In this document: positions 33,469 through 45,209 of the stretch, in pieces | Layout: the number at the start of each line of letters is the position of its first letter | How positions within the stretch are numbered: the stretch's first letter is position 1 | NCBI GenBank assembly: GCA_943735955.1 | Contig: OX030961.1 | Span: 1,029,501 to 1,093,500, forward strand | Length of the DNA stretch: 64,000 bases | Reading direction: 5' to 3' | DNA from: Piscicola geometra | Lineage: Eukaryota; Annelida; Clitellata; Hirudinida; Piscicolidae | Translations under genes and position numbers: made by a program | Notes under the pieces: generated by a model | Database searches by the model: none | The model's input: the letters and a program-made list of their open reading frames with translations, nothing else | What the model was told of the DNA's origin: nothing

Positions 33469-36400
33469 GCTTTTTATAAAACAGAAGCAAATAAAAACTA
33501 TAAACAATAATAATAATATATTTTAGATACAATTATATATATATATATATTTAACCATTAGTATAAAAAAATGAAGATCAAATTAGTTTTCTGAATAAAT
33601 TTAAGCTCTTTATCTTTTTTAAAACTTTATTTTGAATATATAAAAGATGAAGAAATGTTTCTGAATAATTTAAATATTGCGAAACTTTCTTGGTTTTGCG
33701 CTAGCCACTAGTAGTGGCAAATATTGAAATAATCACTTGAAACATCAACAATTATTTTTTTACTCTATAAAGAACTAAAAACGAATTTAAGAGGCTTAAA
33801 AATCATAATGTTACTTTTCATTGGCAACTTAATATATTATATTATATAATTTATATAGTCTATAGCGCACAAATAAGCTACACCCAATTTAATGTTGTGG
33901 CAAGCAGATTGAATTGACCAAAAAATTAAACTTCTTCTATTGAAACAGAGCAATAATTTTGATGTCACATAAAAAATGAAGGATGACTTTTAAAAACGGA
34001 TATGTGGTTGAAGGTGAATGTAGTCAGAAAGGTAGTTGATTGGATGCTGGAAGGGTGGTTTATTGGGTGTATTGAGGTTGTTTGAAAACTGATTGGGTAC
34101 AGAAAGAGTGCTTGAGAGTTGATTGGTTGCCGGGAGGGTGGTTGAGGGTTACTTGAGTCAGAAAAAGAGGTTGATTTGGGGCAAAAAAGGTGGTTAAGGG
34201 TTGATTGGGCACATTTACTTGTAATTTATTAAAATTTAAATTAAAACACGTATAAAAATTTTGCAAGTGAAATTGCGGGAACTTAATAATTTTTTTAATT
34301 AAACATACTTAATAAAACAAAACTCCCACTTGTTGACGTAATAGATGTACTGGGAAGCCCTGTCATAGGCCAATGCCCGAATGTTGGTGCTGTACATGTC
34401 GCCATACACCAACGTGCTGACCTGGTTCTGTGTCGAGCTCGCTACGTCGAGACTCACCATTTTAATGGAAGTTAAATCGGAGAGAAGAATAAAGTTTGTG
34501 GGCACTGTGTAGCGATGATGTAGTGAGTAGTGTGGGTAGTGTGCATTGTTGCTTTCAAACATTTTTGTGTTTTTGTAGAGAATATAAGGATTGAAAAAAG
34601 GTCATATGATCAAGGAACCTATGCAAAAAGTTTGGTAGTCTTGGTCGTAAGCTCGCAATGAAGGACAGTAGCAACCGCCTTCATAGAAAACACCATCGCA
34701 TCCAGGTTGGATGTTAGCTGCGAAGACGTTCTCTAAAATATGTCAGGTTGATTAATTGAAAACAAATTAAAAAATCAATGTGAAAATCATCTTTAAAGTG
34801 AGTTAAAGCGTAAAAACAAATAATTTAAAATACTTTGGAAAAGGTTTGCAGATTGAAGGTTAAAGACGGAAGAAAAATTTCTTAGAATGACTTTCTCGTC
34901 AAACTGAAGGCTTCTTGAATTTGTATTTCTAGTGTAGATGAGCACTTGCTCGTTCTTCAAGTCACTCACAAAAAGACTATTCTTCAAGCTCTGAGCCCAT
35001 GTGATGCTGAAAGGAATCTACGAAGGGAAGGCCAATGAAGATAATAAAACAAATACTCAAAACATTAAAGTCTTTGAACATTTCGAAATAATTTTTCACA
35101 TTTATTTCAAACTAAAGATTTATAAAAAAATATAAATAAAAATTGTTTAAAAACATAGAAGATTTTCAAATTATTATATAATAATTTATTTTGCTTAGTT
35201 TTTATTAAATGTTTAAAATTAAATTTAAGTAATAATTTTTCACAAAATTCATTTCATAGACTATAAATCATAGTTATATATAAGTTTATTAAGATTTCGG
35301 TTTCGATGAAAGTAAAAAAAAACCTTTTGTCCCATGTCAAAGACCTCCAAAGTCTTTGTGACCAAGTTCATAGAGTATAATTCTGCACCCTTTGGAGCGT
35401 TACCATTGGCAACGTTGTGTTTGTAGTGCGAGTCGATGAAGAAAGCTTTGTCGTTGGAGTCGATGGCAAGACCATTTGGATTGTCGAGGCCTGCGTGCAA
35501 GAACTCTAGTCGTTTAAAATTGACATTTCCATTTTTTTTCTAAAGAATTAAAAGTTTTATTGAGGCGCAAAATTATTCAAGTGGTTACCTGATTTTACTA
35601 CGATTTCTCCCCTAGAAGTTATGTTTACCTTCCCTATCTTTCCGGACATTCCCCAGTCCGTAAAGTAAATCTCCCTTTCATAGTTATAACGGAAGATTTT
35701 GTAACAATGACTAATATTCATCAACTTCAAGTATTTTGAATGGTCATTCGAATATTCTGAGATCTAAAAAAGAATATCCAAAAAGTTGAAAATATTGAAA
35801 ACAACAATCCCTCACCCATTATAGGCGGTCAAGGCTCTCAGCTTTGAGTTTTTTCCACCTTCAAAGACGGTCCAAATGAGGGTCTTCGTTAAGTTTGACA
35901 CATCCATCAAATGGATTCTGTTCCAGCCATATGCCTGGCCAGTTTCTCCGATCAACTCTCCGGAGTCAGTGAAGACTAAGAGATTTTGGCCTTGCAGCAT
36001 AAACATACCTTCGAAAGAAAGTATCGATTATTTGAATTAGTTTCTGCACTCCATGGGCTTTTCAATCAACGAACCTTCCACTGCTCCTATCCCATGATTT
36101 CTGCTCAGCACAAGAGTTGGGCTGGTGCAATTGATTAGACAGCGGTAGATTGCGTAAGGATGCATGTGACTCCAATAAATTATCTGAAATCGAATTTAAA
36201 CTTTTCAAATTAATATGAATTATTCAGAGTTTTTACCAGAATATTTCACATTTTATATGAAATACTTCTCAAACAGGCAGATTGTACTTTAAAAAAAAGT
36301 TACTAGCTTTAGGAGTCGATTAAAACATTTAACTATCAACATACGCCTGTGTTTTCGTCGTATGCCAGAGCGGCAGGCCGCTGCTGCTTATAGACAAAAT

Positions 36401-39400
36401 ACACATCTTTGCTGATTTGAAATACGTTTTTGAAAAGGCCGTCATCGACGACATATGCAATGTAACCGTAATCAATGAGGGTGAAGAGAAGCGCTTTCCA
36501 AGACCATGTTGAATCTTTATTTAATAAAACAAATTTAAATATAGTAATATTGAACTAAATTATTTTTTAATGAATTAACTAAATAAAGAATGTTTTTCTA
36601 ACACAATTGATTGTACCTGTGCAAATGTAGCCATTTGGCACAAGTCCTCCGTAAGAGGGACACATGAAGACGCTTTGGTTTTTGACAGTTGTGCAGATGC
36701 CATTTTGCAGGCGCAGGCCCACACAAGAGTTTGTGATTCCTTGTGCTGTGAAAGCAAGCTCGAGTCAAGGCTTTGAGAAGTTAAAGCAAAAAGAATATTA
36801 CCGAAAAAAACAGTTTAGAATAGAATAAAATGTCATTCAAGAGAGATCACCATCGAGAGAGGTTTCCGACGCCAGTCCGCACAAAACAGAGCCCAAGTTG
36901 TTTTCGGAAACTTCTACTTGGTGCGTGTCCATTGCCACTGTGAGAATGAAGCCCCTCCTCGAGAGAGTGGACACGATGAATGAGTTGGTGCTCATGTCGA
37001 TGGTGAGTCCGAACAGATGCTCTTCCTTAATCAACTCTTTAAAGTCAGCCACTGTTCTCACATCTGCTCCTCTGGCGTCTGTCGACATGAGTTGTTTCGA
37101 ATCGGAGTTCAGCCAGTACAAGCGTCTGTGAGCCAGTGTTATTTCGTTTCATAAAATAATTATAGTTTTTATTTCAGTTTCGTTTTGGAATTAATTATAG
37201 TTTTTATTTTCGTTTTCGGGTTGAAAATAATTGAAGTTTTTATTTTCGTTTTCGTTTTGAAAATAATTAAAGTTTTTATTTTCGTTGCAGTTTTGAAAAT
37301 AATTAATGTTTTTATTTTCATTTTAGTTTTGAAAATATATTAATTTACAATTTTAAACACTTTTTTTTTTTATTTAAAAAAATTAATTGATCATAAAATG
37401 AAACAGTAAAATAGAACTGTATATTAACAACAAATGAGTTTTAAAAACTAACAGCCAATTGAAATATTATAAGAATTGAGTACGTAAATTATTTAGTAAT
37501 AACAAATTTGAAATATAATAACAAATTTACTATTAAAATAAGTGATAATCTAACTGACAAAGCGAAGAGGTAATAAATACCGTTTTATAAATGGCGCTAC
37601 TTTCATAAAGCCCAAAGATAATGTTTTTAACATAGACATATATTTTTTTTATGAATTATTCATTTGCATATTATGGCATACTTTGAAATTTAATTCTCGT
37701 TTTGAAAATAATTAAAGTTTTATTTTCGTTTTGAAAATAACTATAGTTTTTATTTCCGTTTTCGTGGAACGATTATACAGAATTGTCATTTTCGTTACGA
37801 AAATAACACTGCTGTGAGTGTTTTGAACGTAGATTATTTACAGAAATGAAGGATCAAGTGGACTTTTAGAAGGTCACACCCACCTTTCATGCACCACCAT
37901 GTGGTTGGGGTACTTGGTGTTTGGCACAATTACTTCCCTTTCTGACCCGTCCAGCAAACTTCTTTCTATTCGGTTCATCTTTTGGTCGTTCCAGTATAAA
38001 AATCTGTAGAACATCATTGTTTAAACTCAAAACGACAATGATCAAACGATGAAAGGTTCACCAACGCGAATCATGCCGCACGCACCCGTTTTGCAGGTCA
38101 AGCGCAATTCCTCTGGGAGCCCCAATGTTTATGAAAACAAGAGTTCGTCTGCTTTTCAAGTGGTAAGAGTACATTTCCACAGTGGCCTGTCCCTCGTCAG
38201 TCCAGTAGAGGTTGTTGTGCACAGGGTCGACTGCCAAGCCCAGGACTCTGATGGCCCCTGATAAAAGATTGAGAAAATTATTTTGATGTGCAAAATCGTA
38301 AAGTAGATTATGATTCTTTCAATTCCTATACAGATATTTTGAAATTCTGTTATGAAACATAAAGGTTATATTTAAACTTCGGTAGTTTATATTTTTTTCT
38401 TTTCACTGACTTGGATTAAGGTCAACCTTGGTGTCAACGTTGAGATTGGCGAGGTTGGCGGAGTAAATGCCGCTGTAGTACGCTGATACATCGCTCCAAA
38501 ACATCAGCGAGTCATCAACCAAATCGACCGCTAAAGAGAATATCATCCCGTAAGGCTGTTTGAGGTGTCAGATTAGGCGAGATGACAGCTTTGTAGATAT
38601 TAATCTATCAAATATTAAGATTTAAATTGACCTACGTTGTGGTAGAGAGTGGTTTGTTGAGAAGCTTTGATGGAGAGAATGGAAGTCTGATTTGAGACGA
38701 AGTAGCCCTCTGTCGGATTTCAATGCTTTTTTATTTCTGCAGTCAACTACTATCTTAAATTCAAAAGTATCTGTTAATAAGGCTAATATTTTTCGCAAAT
38801 CTTTGACGCCTTAGTTTGGTAGCATCATTGAACGCTTCAAATGGGCTCCGAAAGGCGCTCTCTTCTCTTAAGCTTTTCTGATGTCTGCTCTCATTTTTGG
38901 GACTTGTCGGTTGTGAGTTTGCAAAAACTGATTATTTTGGACTATCAGTGATTCTGCGAAACAAATTAAAATACAAATGATGGCACTTCGATTAGTTCAT
39001 TAAATTATTTTTTTCGGAAAATTTAAAGTTATAATTTTAGAAATTTAAATTTTTTTTGCATTTTAATTCAGCTGTTTTTTTAGAGCTGTGCGGTAATCTA
39101 AGTTACCTTTCGATTAATGCCCGTTAAACATTTAAACACCGTTAAAAGGATTAATGAATTTCTAACAAATTAACGCATTTAACAAATGTAATGCATTTAA
39201 TTGATCAAAATTAAGAAAACGAGGAAGAAAAAAAAAGCAAAGATACCATTGAAACTGTTTGAGGGAACAACAATCGGAACGTGGAACGTGAGAACGCTTC
39301 ATGCGTGCGGCAAGATCAACGAGCTGAAGCGCTATCGATGGATATCATTGGACTGGCCCAAGTCAGGTGGTCAGGGTTTGATGAGACAACAACAGATGAT

Positions 39401-40867
39401 GGACACGAGATCTGCTTCAGTGGAGACGACTCCAAACTTCGCAATTCTTTCATATAAGGATTACTTTTTTGCTTGACTAACTGGCTCAAAAATGATGTGT
39501 GAAATAGCATTTTTTATCATTAATAGATTCTTTTTTTTCTCTCAAATGTGGATTACTATTATAAATACATTCTGGTAAAATTTCCATCACATTTATGAGA
39601 AAAAAAAAGTAAAATAATATTTTATACTAATGCGTTAAAATACGATTAACGCACGATTAAAATGTTTAATCGAACGATTAACGGCGATTAAGATTTTTAA
39701 TCGTGGAACAGCTCTGTTGTTTTTATGTTTGGTAATTGCAACAGTTGTGGGCTTTTGTTGTCATTCCAAAAAGTTTTCTAATTAAAGCAACTGCCACACG
39801 AAAAACTGTTTCTCAATATGAGCCATTCAATAGACACTCTCCAAGCGCTTCATCTTTAAATTATTAAAATGAAAAATAACAAACTAACTTACATGCCGTA
39901 CTGTAAATAACAGCATAAGGCTTCAAACGGGAGATTTATGGAAGGGATTTAAAGACTGTTATGTTCCAGATAAAGACTATTAACCTCAAGAAAGTAACGG
40001 AAAAATAGAAGTAAAAGTCATTGAAACCGCTATTTTTAAATATTCAGAATAGGGAAAATATTAAGAGATTCAGGGTGTTGTTTTCCAAATGAAAAGTTCA
40101 TGACTTCAGATGAGTCTGTGTTGGATCACACACTTGAGTGGAGCAACAGTGGCCTTGGGAGATTGCCACTAATCTCAAACGCTCTGAGGTTCTTTCAAAG
40201 CTATATTCAAATCAACATCACTTTTCAATTAAGTTGATATTCTTAATCATTTCATTCAGTATTTTTGATAAAAGGTTTCAATCTATCGAGGATGATTCTT
40301 GGCAGTTTCAAACTGCTTTTTCCCACCCCTTATGCCAGTGTAGAGATGCATAACAAAATTGATTACCAAACAATATCGGCATAACTTAAACAACAGATGT
40401 GTGCCTGTATGATCTACATGAACAAACAGAGAATAGCTCGGTACAAGTGAATTTTTGACTAATTAGCAAAGAATTTTTTAATTGAAAGATGTAAGACAAC
40501 TAATAATTAATATAAAATCTAAAACCAAAAGCTTTGATCCTCTCTAGTCATGTTGCAAATGGAAAGACAAGATTCTTTGTGAGAGCCTCATACACCATGA
40601 CATAAGGAACCGTCGTCACTTGGAACTCTAATAAAACTCACTTCATGCAGAGATATTAAGCCGAGTGCACGCAACTATTTTCCAAATAACCTTCGCAGCA
40701 CTTGTTTCCTTGTTCAATTAAGTTATAATTGAGACAGCTTTATTGGGACTTGAGTACAAACCTCCCAGAGAGAGTGAGTGAACGATTAAGAAGAAGAGGA
40801 AAAGAACGACTGGAGTCGATGGCGAAACAATGGAAGTTGCTTTTGATTGCATGGAGATTGGAGGCAT
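26436..40867 (-). CDS. Type I membrane protein: YWTD propellers, VWC, HYR, sushi, ephrin-receptor-like module
   Basis: I assembled 31 exons with GT-AG borders and matching phases; together they give 5,037 nt, 1,678 residues. Exons: 40867-40762, 38709-38632, 38530-38411, 38257-38086, 38003-37884, 37125-36851, 36745-36617, 36514-36345, 36183-36075, 36008-35816, 35710-35589, 35505-35324, 35017-34834, 34732-34619, 34504-34309, 32101-32009, 31900-31772, 31612-31392, 31313-31107, 30976-30869, 30787-30605, 30449-30364, 30301-30055, 29961-29870, 29750-29594, 29433-29152, 27735-27529, 27436-27203, 27129-26948, 26912-26733, 26594-26436. The only weak junction is 27,529/27,436. LDL-receptor-type propellers usually bind ligands or act in signalling or endocytosis; HYR and sushi are adhesion modules. 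I infer a cell-surface adhesion or scavenger receptor. No single known family with this order comes to mind. Confidence 0.85.
27736..29151 (-). other. Intron 26 of the receptor gene, no feature recognised
   Basis: AT-rich 1,416-bp intron. No transposon motif or extra exon found on either strand. Confidence 0.5.
29152..30787 (-). CDS. Exons 21-26 of the receptor gene: VWC, two HYR domains, sushi-like module
   Basis: Exons 21-22 (residues about 1010-1099) have the von Willebrand C pattern TPCQSCQCQGRQM ... FVCSQFKCPELDCP ... ACCESC. Exon 23 ends in DRASCAFKIKL, the closing strand of a hyalin repeat. Exons 24-25 form a clear HYR: PVISCPSDVVVYTFG, VRWVPVKASDNVG, FKLGSTKVFYEVKDFSD, CSFYVHV. Exon 26 is sushi-like with LKCNVVCDPEF and YQCSNGPWSPLF. 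HYR next to sushi is common in SVEP1 and SRPX proteins, but those lack YWTD propellers. Confidence 0.8.
30869..34504 (-). CDS. Exons 15-20 of the receptor gene: third propeller and EGF module
   Basis: Residues about 692-1009. Blades read IRALAYDRASQYIYYVNK, LLVWLDSQHGLLC, GFLFWTETGHHPIV and DVLIFTDLSDNSLKAINL. Exon 20 is a compact EGF-like closer: SCSGCGQGKCVTI, SYCVCASG, LQTC. Intron 15 (32,102-34,308) holds a hAT copy, a foldback and a degenerate array. Confidence 0.8.
32415..32582. repeat. Inverted repeat in intron 15
   Basis: GACAAATCAAGATGACATTT at about 32,421 and its complement near 32,579 flank arms of about 50 bases that also pair GCACTTTATAGAATAATG with CATTATTCAATAAAGTGC. Loop about 60 bases. 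Confidence 0.75.
32578..33433 (+). mobile_element. hAT element, family H1, copy B (5' truncated, in intron 15)
   Basis: Parallels copy A from ATTTCACACACAAAATTT onward. On the plus strand it encodes an ATSLDPRF-type box near 32,670 and at 32,920-33,080 LVWWQQHEEAYPVLAKLARK, then ATTVPCERLFSLSRPIVSKK, an unbroken hAT C-terminal dimerisation domain. It ends with AATCGTGGAACAGCTTTA next to a (TA)n run at 33,434-33,465. A fragment of MITE H2 (about 32,709-32,905) sits inside, just before the coding part. Confidence 0.8.
34020..34215 (-). repeat. Degenerate tandem array, unit about 30 bp
   Basis: Variants of GGTTGATTGGGT(G/C)... spaced about 30 bases apart, at least six units, poorly preserved. 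Lies in intron 15. Confidence 0.6.
34619..36514 (-). CDS. Exons 8-14 of the receptor gene: second propeller and EGF module
   Basis: Residues about 333-691. The blades are more diverged: RPAALAYDENTG, IIYWSHMHPYAIYRC, REIYFTDWGMSGK and NPNGLAIDSNDKAFFID. Exon 14 is a Cys-rich EGF-like closer: GCDGVFYEGGCYCPS. N-glycosylation sequons (NISH is spliced out, NITS kept) are present. Introns here are short, about 50 to 300 bp. Confidence 0.8.
36617..38709 (-). CDS. Exons 2-7 of the receptor gene: first YWTD propeller and EGF module
   Basis: Residues about 36-333. Blades carry the YWTD-type motifs MFWSDV (38,490s), NLYWTDEG (about 38,200), FLYWNDQ (about 37,990) and RLYWLNSD (about 37,110), with the usual GLAVD and GIALD turns between. 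Exon 7 is an EGF-like closer: NSCVGLRLQNGICTTV, FMCPSYGG, NGYICT. The exon 6 acceptor is formed by the target duplication of a transposon (see 37,134-37,811). Confidence 0.85.
37134..37811 (+). mobile_element. hAT-type MITE H2 abutting a splice acceptor
   Basis: Ends CAGTGTTATTTCG and its complement AAATAACACTG are terminal inverted repeats. The 8-bp flanks are CTGTGAGC (37,126-37,133) and CTGTGAGT (37,812-37,819), a target duplication with one mismatch. The interior is non-coding, with a subterminal run of ATTATAGTTTTTATTTTCG-like units. Left flank and exon 6 are in contact: the acceptor AG of intron 5 is the last two bases of the left duplication read on the minus strand. Partial copies: 32,709-32,905 and 45,837-46,247. 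Confidence 0.85.
39081..39716 (+). mobile_element. hAT element, family H1, copy C (non-coding, chimeric)
   Basis: Starts TAGAGCTGTGCGG and ends GTGGAACAGCTCTG, which pair as terminal inverted repeats; flanks TGTTTTTT/TTGTTTTT may be a target duplication. The 3' third matches copies A and B. The middle (39,200-39,445) is replaced by an RTE endonuclease fragment. Lies in intron 1 of the receptor gene. Confidence 0.65.
39200..39445 (+). pseudogene. RTE LINE endonuclease fragment inside hAT copy C
   Basis: The plus strand reads TTIGTWNVRTLHACGKINEL then KRYRW, the start of an RTE endonuclease, with later residues scrambled by small shifts. It ends where hAT sequence resumes (AAGGATTACTTTTTTGCTTG, compare 33,170). 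Confidence 0.75.
40762..40867 (-). CDS. Exon 1 of the receptor gene: signal peptide
   Basis: ATG at 40,867 (A at -3) starts MPPISMQSKATSIVSPST, followed by the hydrophobic core PVVLFLFFLIVHSLSLG. The donor GGAG|GTTTGT leaves phase 1, matching the phase of exon 2 (E-GYFVSNQT). The next upstream in-frame codons contain no ATG before a stop. Intron 1 is 2,052 bp and carries a hAT copy (39,081-39,716). Confidence 0.8.
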
Positions 40868-41204
40868 TGTAAATGTAGTTGTAAATGATGATGTTTTTTC
40901 TCGCAAATCAAGTGAATATCTTTTGAAGCTGTTTGCCGAGTTTTTTCGGTTGTTCAGTCTACAGATGAAGTTTGATCTCTTGTGAGGGCTGCTGTGTGTG
41001 GTGGTGATAACTGTTTTAAGTGATTAAAAATCGAAATGGTTATGAGATAATTAAATTAGTTCTGAGATAGAGTTTGCATAATTATATTGTATCGCTCGGC
41101 TAAACAATCCGGGCAACGGTTTAAAGCTATTAGCTATTCCCATGCTGAAATGAACAAATAATGGAAATAATAATAAACAGAAATTAAATAATAACTTTGT
41201 AAAA

Positions 41205-42275
41205 TGAAGAGATGGATGAGTGTGTGGATGGAGAGATGAATGGAGAGATGGATGGAGAGATGGATGAGTGTGTGGATAGAGAGATGGATGGAGAGATGGA
41301 TGAGTGTGTGGATAGAGAGATGGATGGAGAGATGGATGAGTGTGTGGATGGAGAGATGGATGAGTGTGTGGATGGAGAGATGGATGGAGAGATGGATGAG
41401 TGTGTGGATGGAGAGATGGATGGAGAGATGAATGGAGAGATGGATGAGTGTGTGGATGGAGAGATGAATGGAGAGATGGATGAGTGTGTGGATAGAGAGA
41501 TGGATGGAGAGATGGATGAGTGTGTGGATAGAGAGATGGATGGAGAGATGGATGAGTGTGTGGATGGAAAGATGGATGGAGAGATGGATGAGTGTGTGGA
41601 TGGAGAGATGGATGGAGAGATAGATGAGTGTGTGGATGGAGAGATGGATGGAGAGATGGATGAGTGTGTGCATGGAGAGATGGATGGAGAGATGGATGAG
41701 TGTGTGGATGGAGAGATGGATGAGTGTGTGGATGGAGAGATGGATGAGTGTGTGGATGGAGAGATGGATGAGTGTGTGGATGGAGAGATGGATGAGTGTG
41801 TGGATGGAGAGATGGATGGAGAGATGGATGAGTGTGTGGATGGAGAGATGGATGAGTGTGTGGATGGAGAGATGGATGAGTGTGTGGATGGAGAGATGGA
41901 TGAGTGTGTGGATGGAGAGATGGATGGAGAGATGGATGAGTGTGTGGATGGAGAAATAGATGGAGAGATGGATGGAGAGATGGATGAGTGTGTGGATGGA
42001 GAGATGGATGAATGTGTGGATGGGGAGATGGATGGAGAGATGGATGAGTGTGTGGATGGAGAGATGGATGAGTTTGTGGATGGAGAGATGGATGAGTGTG
42101 TGGATGGAGAGATGGATTGAGAGATGGATGGAGGGATGGATGAGTGTGTGGATGGAGAGATGGATGAGTGTGTGGATGGAGAGATGGATAAGTGTGTGTA
42201 TGGAGAGATTGATGGAGAGACGGATGAGTGTGTGGATGGAGAGATGGATGAGTGCGTAGATGGAAAGATGGATAA
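41205..42275. repeat. 12-bp-based minisatellite, about 1.07 kb
   Basis: Built from GATGGAGAGATG and GATGAGTGTGTG blocks, giving higher-order 24- and 36-bp units. Because the period is a multiple of 3, long frames stay open on both strands (repeating DECVDGEM on plus, and IHLSIHTL and SPSTHSSI on minus). I treat these as by-products of the repeat. Confidence 0.9.
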
Positions 42276-43020
42276 TAGCATATCTAGAAAATATTGATTT
42301 TGTATATTTGATGATTAAATGAAGGAACAAGCAATATAACATCATCTCCACAGTCACCATTGCTAGTTAGATCGGCAAAGAGACGCCGTGCAGATTTAGT
42401 GTGCACATTAATTATGGAAATGTGAGACTGAGTTGCTCTGGTTGGAGAAGGATGATGATGATTATTATTTTTATTTTTATCTATTTTTTGTATCATGAGA
42501 ATCATAAGGTTAACGATAATGCATGGATTCCTTATTGGTTTAATGGATAAATAAATGATTCGATGAAGAAATGAATTGTATAATTAGATGACTTTTTTTC
42601 CATAAGTCCTTTGCTCCTTTTCAACGGGAACAGTTTCAAACATCAGAAACGAACTTAGAAGTGAAATTTAAAGGCTGGAAGGTTATGGCAGATGTCAAAC
42701 TTGCAACTGCCTCTCAGGTTTCCCACTTATTATCATGATCGAGAAAGCAGTTGTGAATGAAGAAATCGTTGGCATTTTCTGAATTCTTAAAGCTGGCGAT
42801 GCGTTTATAATTAGTTTCAGAGGAAGATTCAGTTGGGTGTTGCAAAAGACTGCGAGGCGTGCACACATGCAACATCCTGGAGGCCACTCAGCCATAATTG
42901 AACAAGATTATTGGGAAGTTAGACTGCTGATACTTTGGACTTATAGGAGCTGGTTGTTGAGTGCAGAGACAGGCGCATGCAAGATTCCTGTTTTGACGTT
43001 TAGAAGCTTCTACAGCTACT
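42276..43020. other. No feature recognised
   Basis: Non-coding AT-rich sequence between two repeats. Confidence 0.4.
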
Positions 43021-43022
43021 TT

Positions 43023-43425
43023 GACATCCAATGTTGTATTGACTTTCGTTTTATATCATTATCACTTACTCTCTTGTGAGTTCTAGTTGCAATTGAGCAC
43101 AACATATTCATTAGTCTATATATAGTCCATATACAATACCGATGTATATAAAACCGATTCTGACCTGTTTCTAGATAACATATAAAACCGTCGTGATGGA
43201 AACTTTCAACTGTTTTTCCAAGGGAGAACCCAAGAAGGTCAAAAAAGAAACACAATTTTATATTTAATATGGAGGCAAAGAGTCAAGGCACAATGAATCG
43301 ACATTTTGGTTTTCACTTAATTTATAGACTATTGAATATGTGGTGCTCAGTTGCAGCTAGAACTCACAAGAGAGTCATACAAAACGAGAGTCAATACAAC
43401 ATTTGATGTTGAAACTTTAAATGAG
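43023..43425. repeat. Imperfect inverted repeat (foldback), arms about 100 bp
   Basis: The left arm 43,023-43,126 contains CTCTCTTGTGAGTTCTAG and GAGCACAACATATTC; the right arm 43,330-43,425 contains the complements GAATATGTGGTGCTC and CTAGAACTCACAAGAGAG. About 200 bases lie between. No coding content. Confidence 0.7.
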
Positions 43426-43604
43426 AATATTTTATACATAGAAGTTTCTCAATGAGCCAACCTATAATTTAAAATTAAATATAACAGAATAGTAAATATT
43501 TGAAGCAAATATTGTAAAAAAGCATTTCTTCTGTTAAGAAATAAAAGGTGAATGAAATGTTCATGAGTTTTAACTCTGAAGGGGAGGCACGTGCCCCTTA
43601 AGCC

Positions 43605-43687
43605 CACCTTCCCTAGATCTCCTCCGTTAATTGTTTTTTGGAACATTTTCCCTAGATCTCCTCCGTTAATTGTTTTTTGGAACATTT
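43605..43687 (+). repeat. Tandem duplication of a 39-bp unit
   Basis: CCCTAGATCTCCTCCGTTAA through TTGGAACATTT occurs twice in direct succession with no differences that I can see. Confidence 0.85.
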
Positions 43688-43794
43688 ATGATTAGAACCT
43701 GAAGTGCCAACCAGTGACTCAACGATTCATTATGCTTAATCAGGACTTTCGCAAGGCTTGTCTCTGCTGAGCAGGCAATGACTGTCATATTCAA

Positions 43795-43850
43795 TAATTC
43801 AATCACTAATTGTTTGTATAGCGCCCTTTACGAAACGAACAAAAGCATAT
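43795..43850 (+). repeat. Fragment of the (TTGA)n-tailed dispersed repeat
   Basis: TTTGTATAGCGCCCTTTACG matches the terminal block at 59,990 and the reverse of 13,060-13,090. Confidence 0.65.
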
Positions 43851-44006
43851 TATCCTTTAATAATAACAATGGCCGACAACATTTTGTAAATCGTATGTCA
43901 GTGAAAGTGTTTAAAGGATTTTTTGTTCTGAAAATGAAAATGAAATCAGAAATATTGCAGCTCATCACGTTTTTGAGATGACATAGTTTAATGATTATAG
44001 TGGAAG

Positions 44007-45052
<1,046 letters not shown>

Positions 45053-45089
45053 TGAATTTTTGAATATTCCTATATACACAATAAGGGGA

Positions 45090-45200
45090 ACGGACAAAAA
45101 GCCTCTCGGAGAAAAAGCCTTCGGATAAAATACCTTCTACAAAAAGCCTCCCGGAGAAAAAACCTCCTGGAGAAAAAGCCTCTCGGAGAAAACGTCTCTT
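45090..45200 (+). repeat. Degenerate 16-bp tandem array (AAAAAGCCTCTCGGAG type)
   Basis: Six to seven units with variants such as AAAAAGCCTCCCGGAG and AAAAACCTCCTGGAG. It shares unit length and frame with the array at 45,447. Confidence 0.75.
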
Positions 45201-45209
45201 TGTAAATAT

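Noticed and set aside
35711..35815. Exon 11 starting at the acceptor before ATCTCAGAA
   Set aside because: Phase does not match exon 10; the acceptor at TATTAG|TCATTG does.
38534..38631. Exon 2 donor at AAC|GTAGGT
   Set aside because: It breaks the frame with exon 3; the donor four bases on (GTAG|GTCAAT) keeps phase and gives NVAVDLVDD.
41134..42360. Long frames of IHLSIHTL, SPSTHSSI and DECVDGEM repeats
   Set aside because: All are by-products of a 12-bp-based minisatellite; open in several frames on both strands.
42276..43020. Short frames between the minisatellite and the foldback
   Set aside because: No motif, no splice context and no composition signal.
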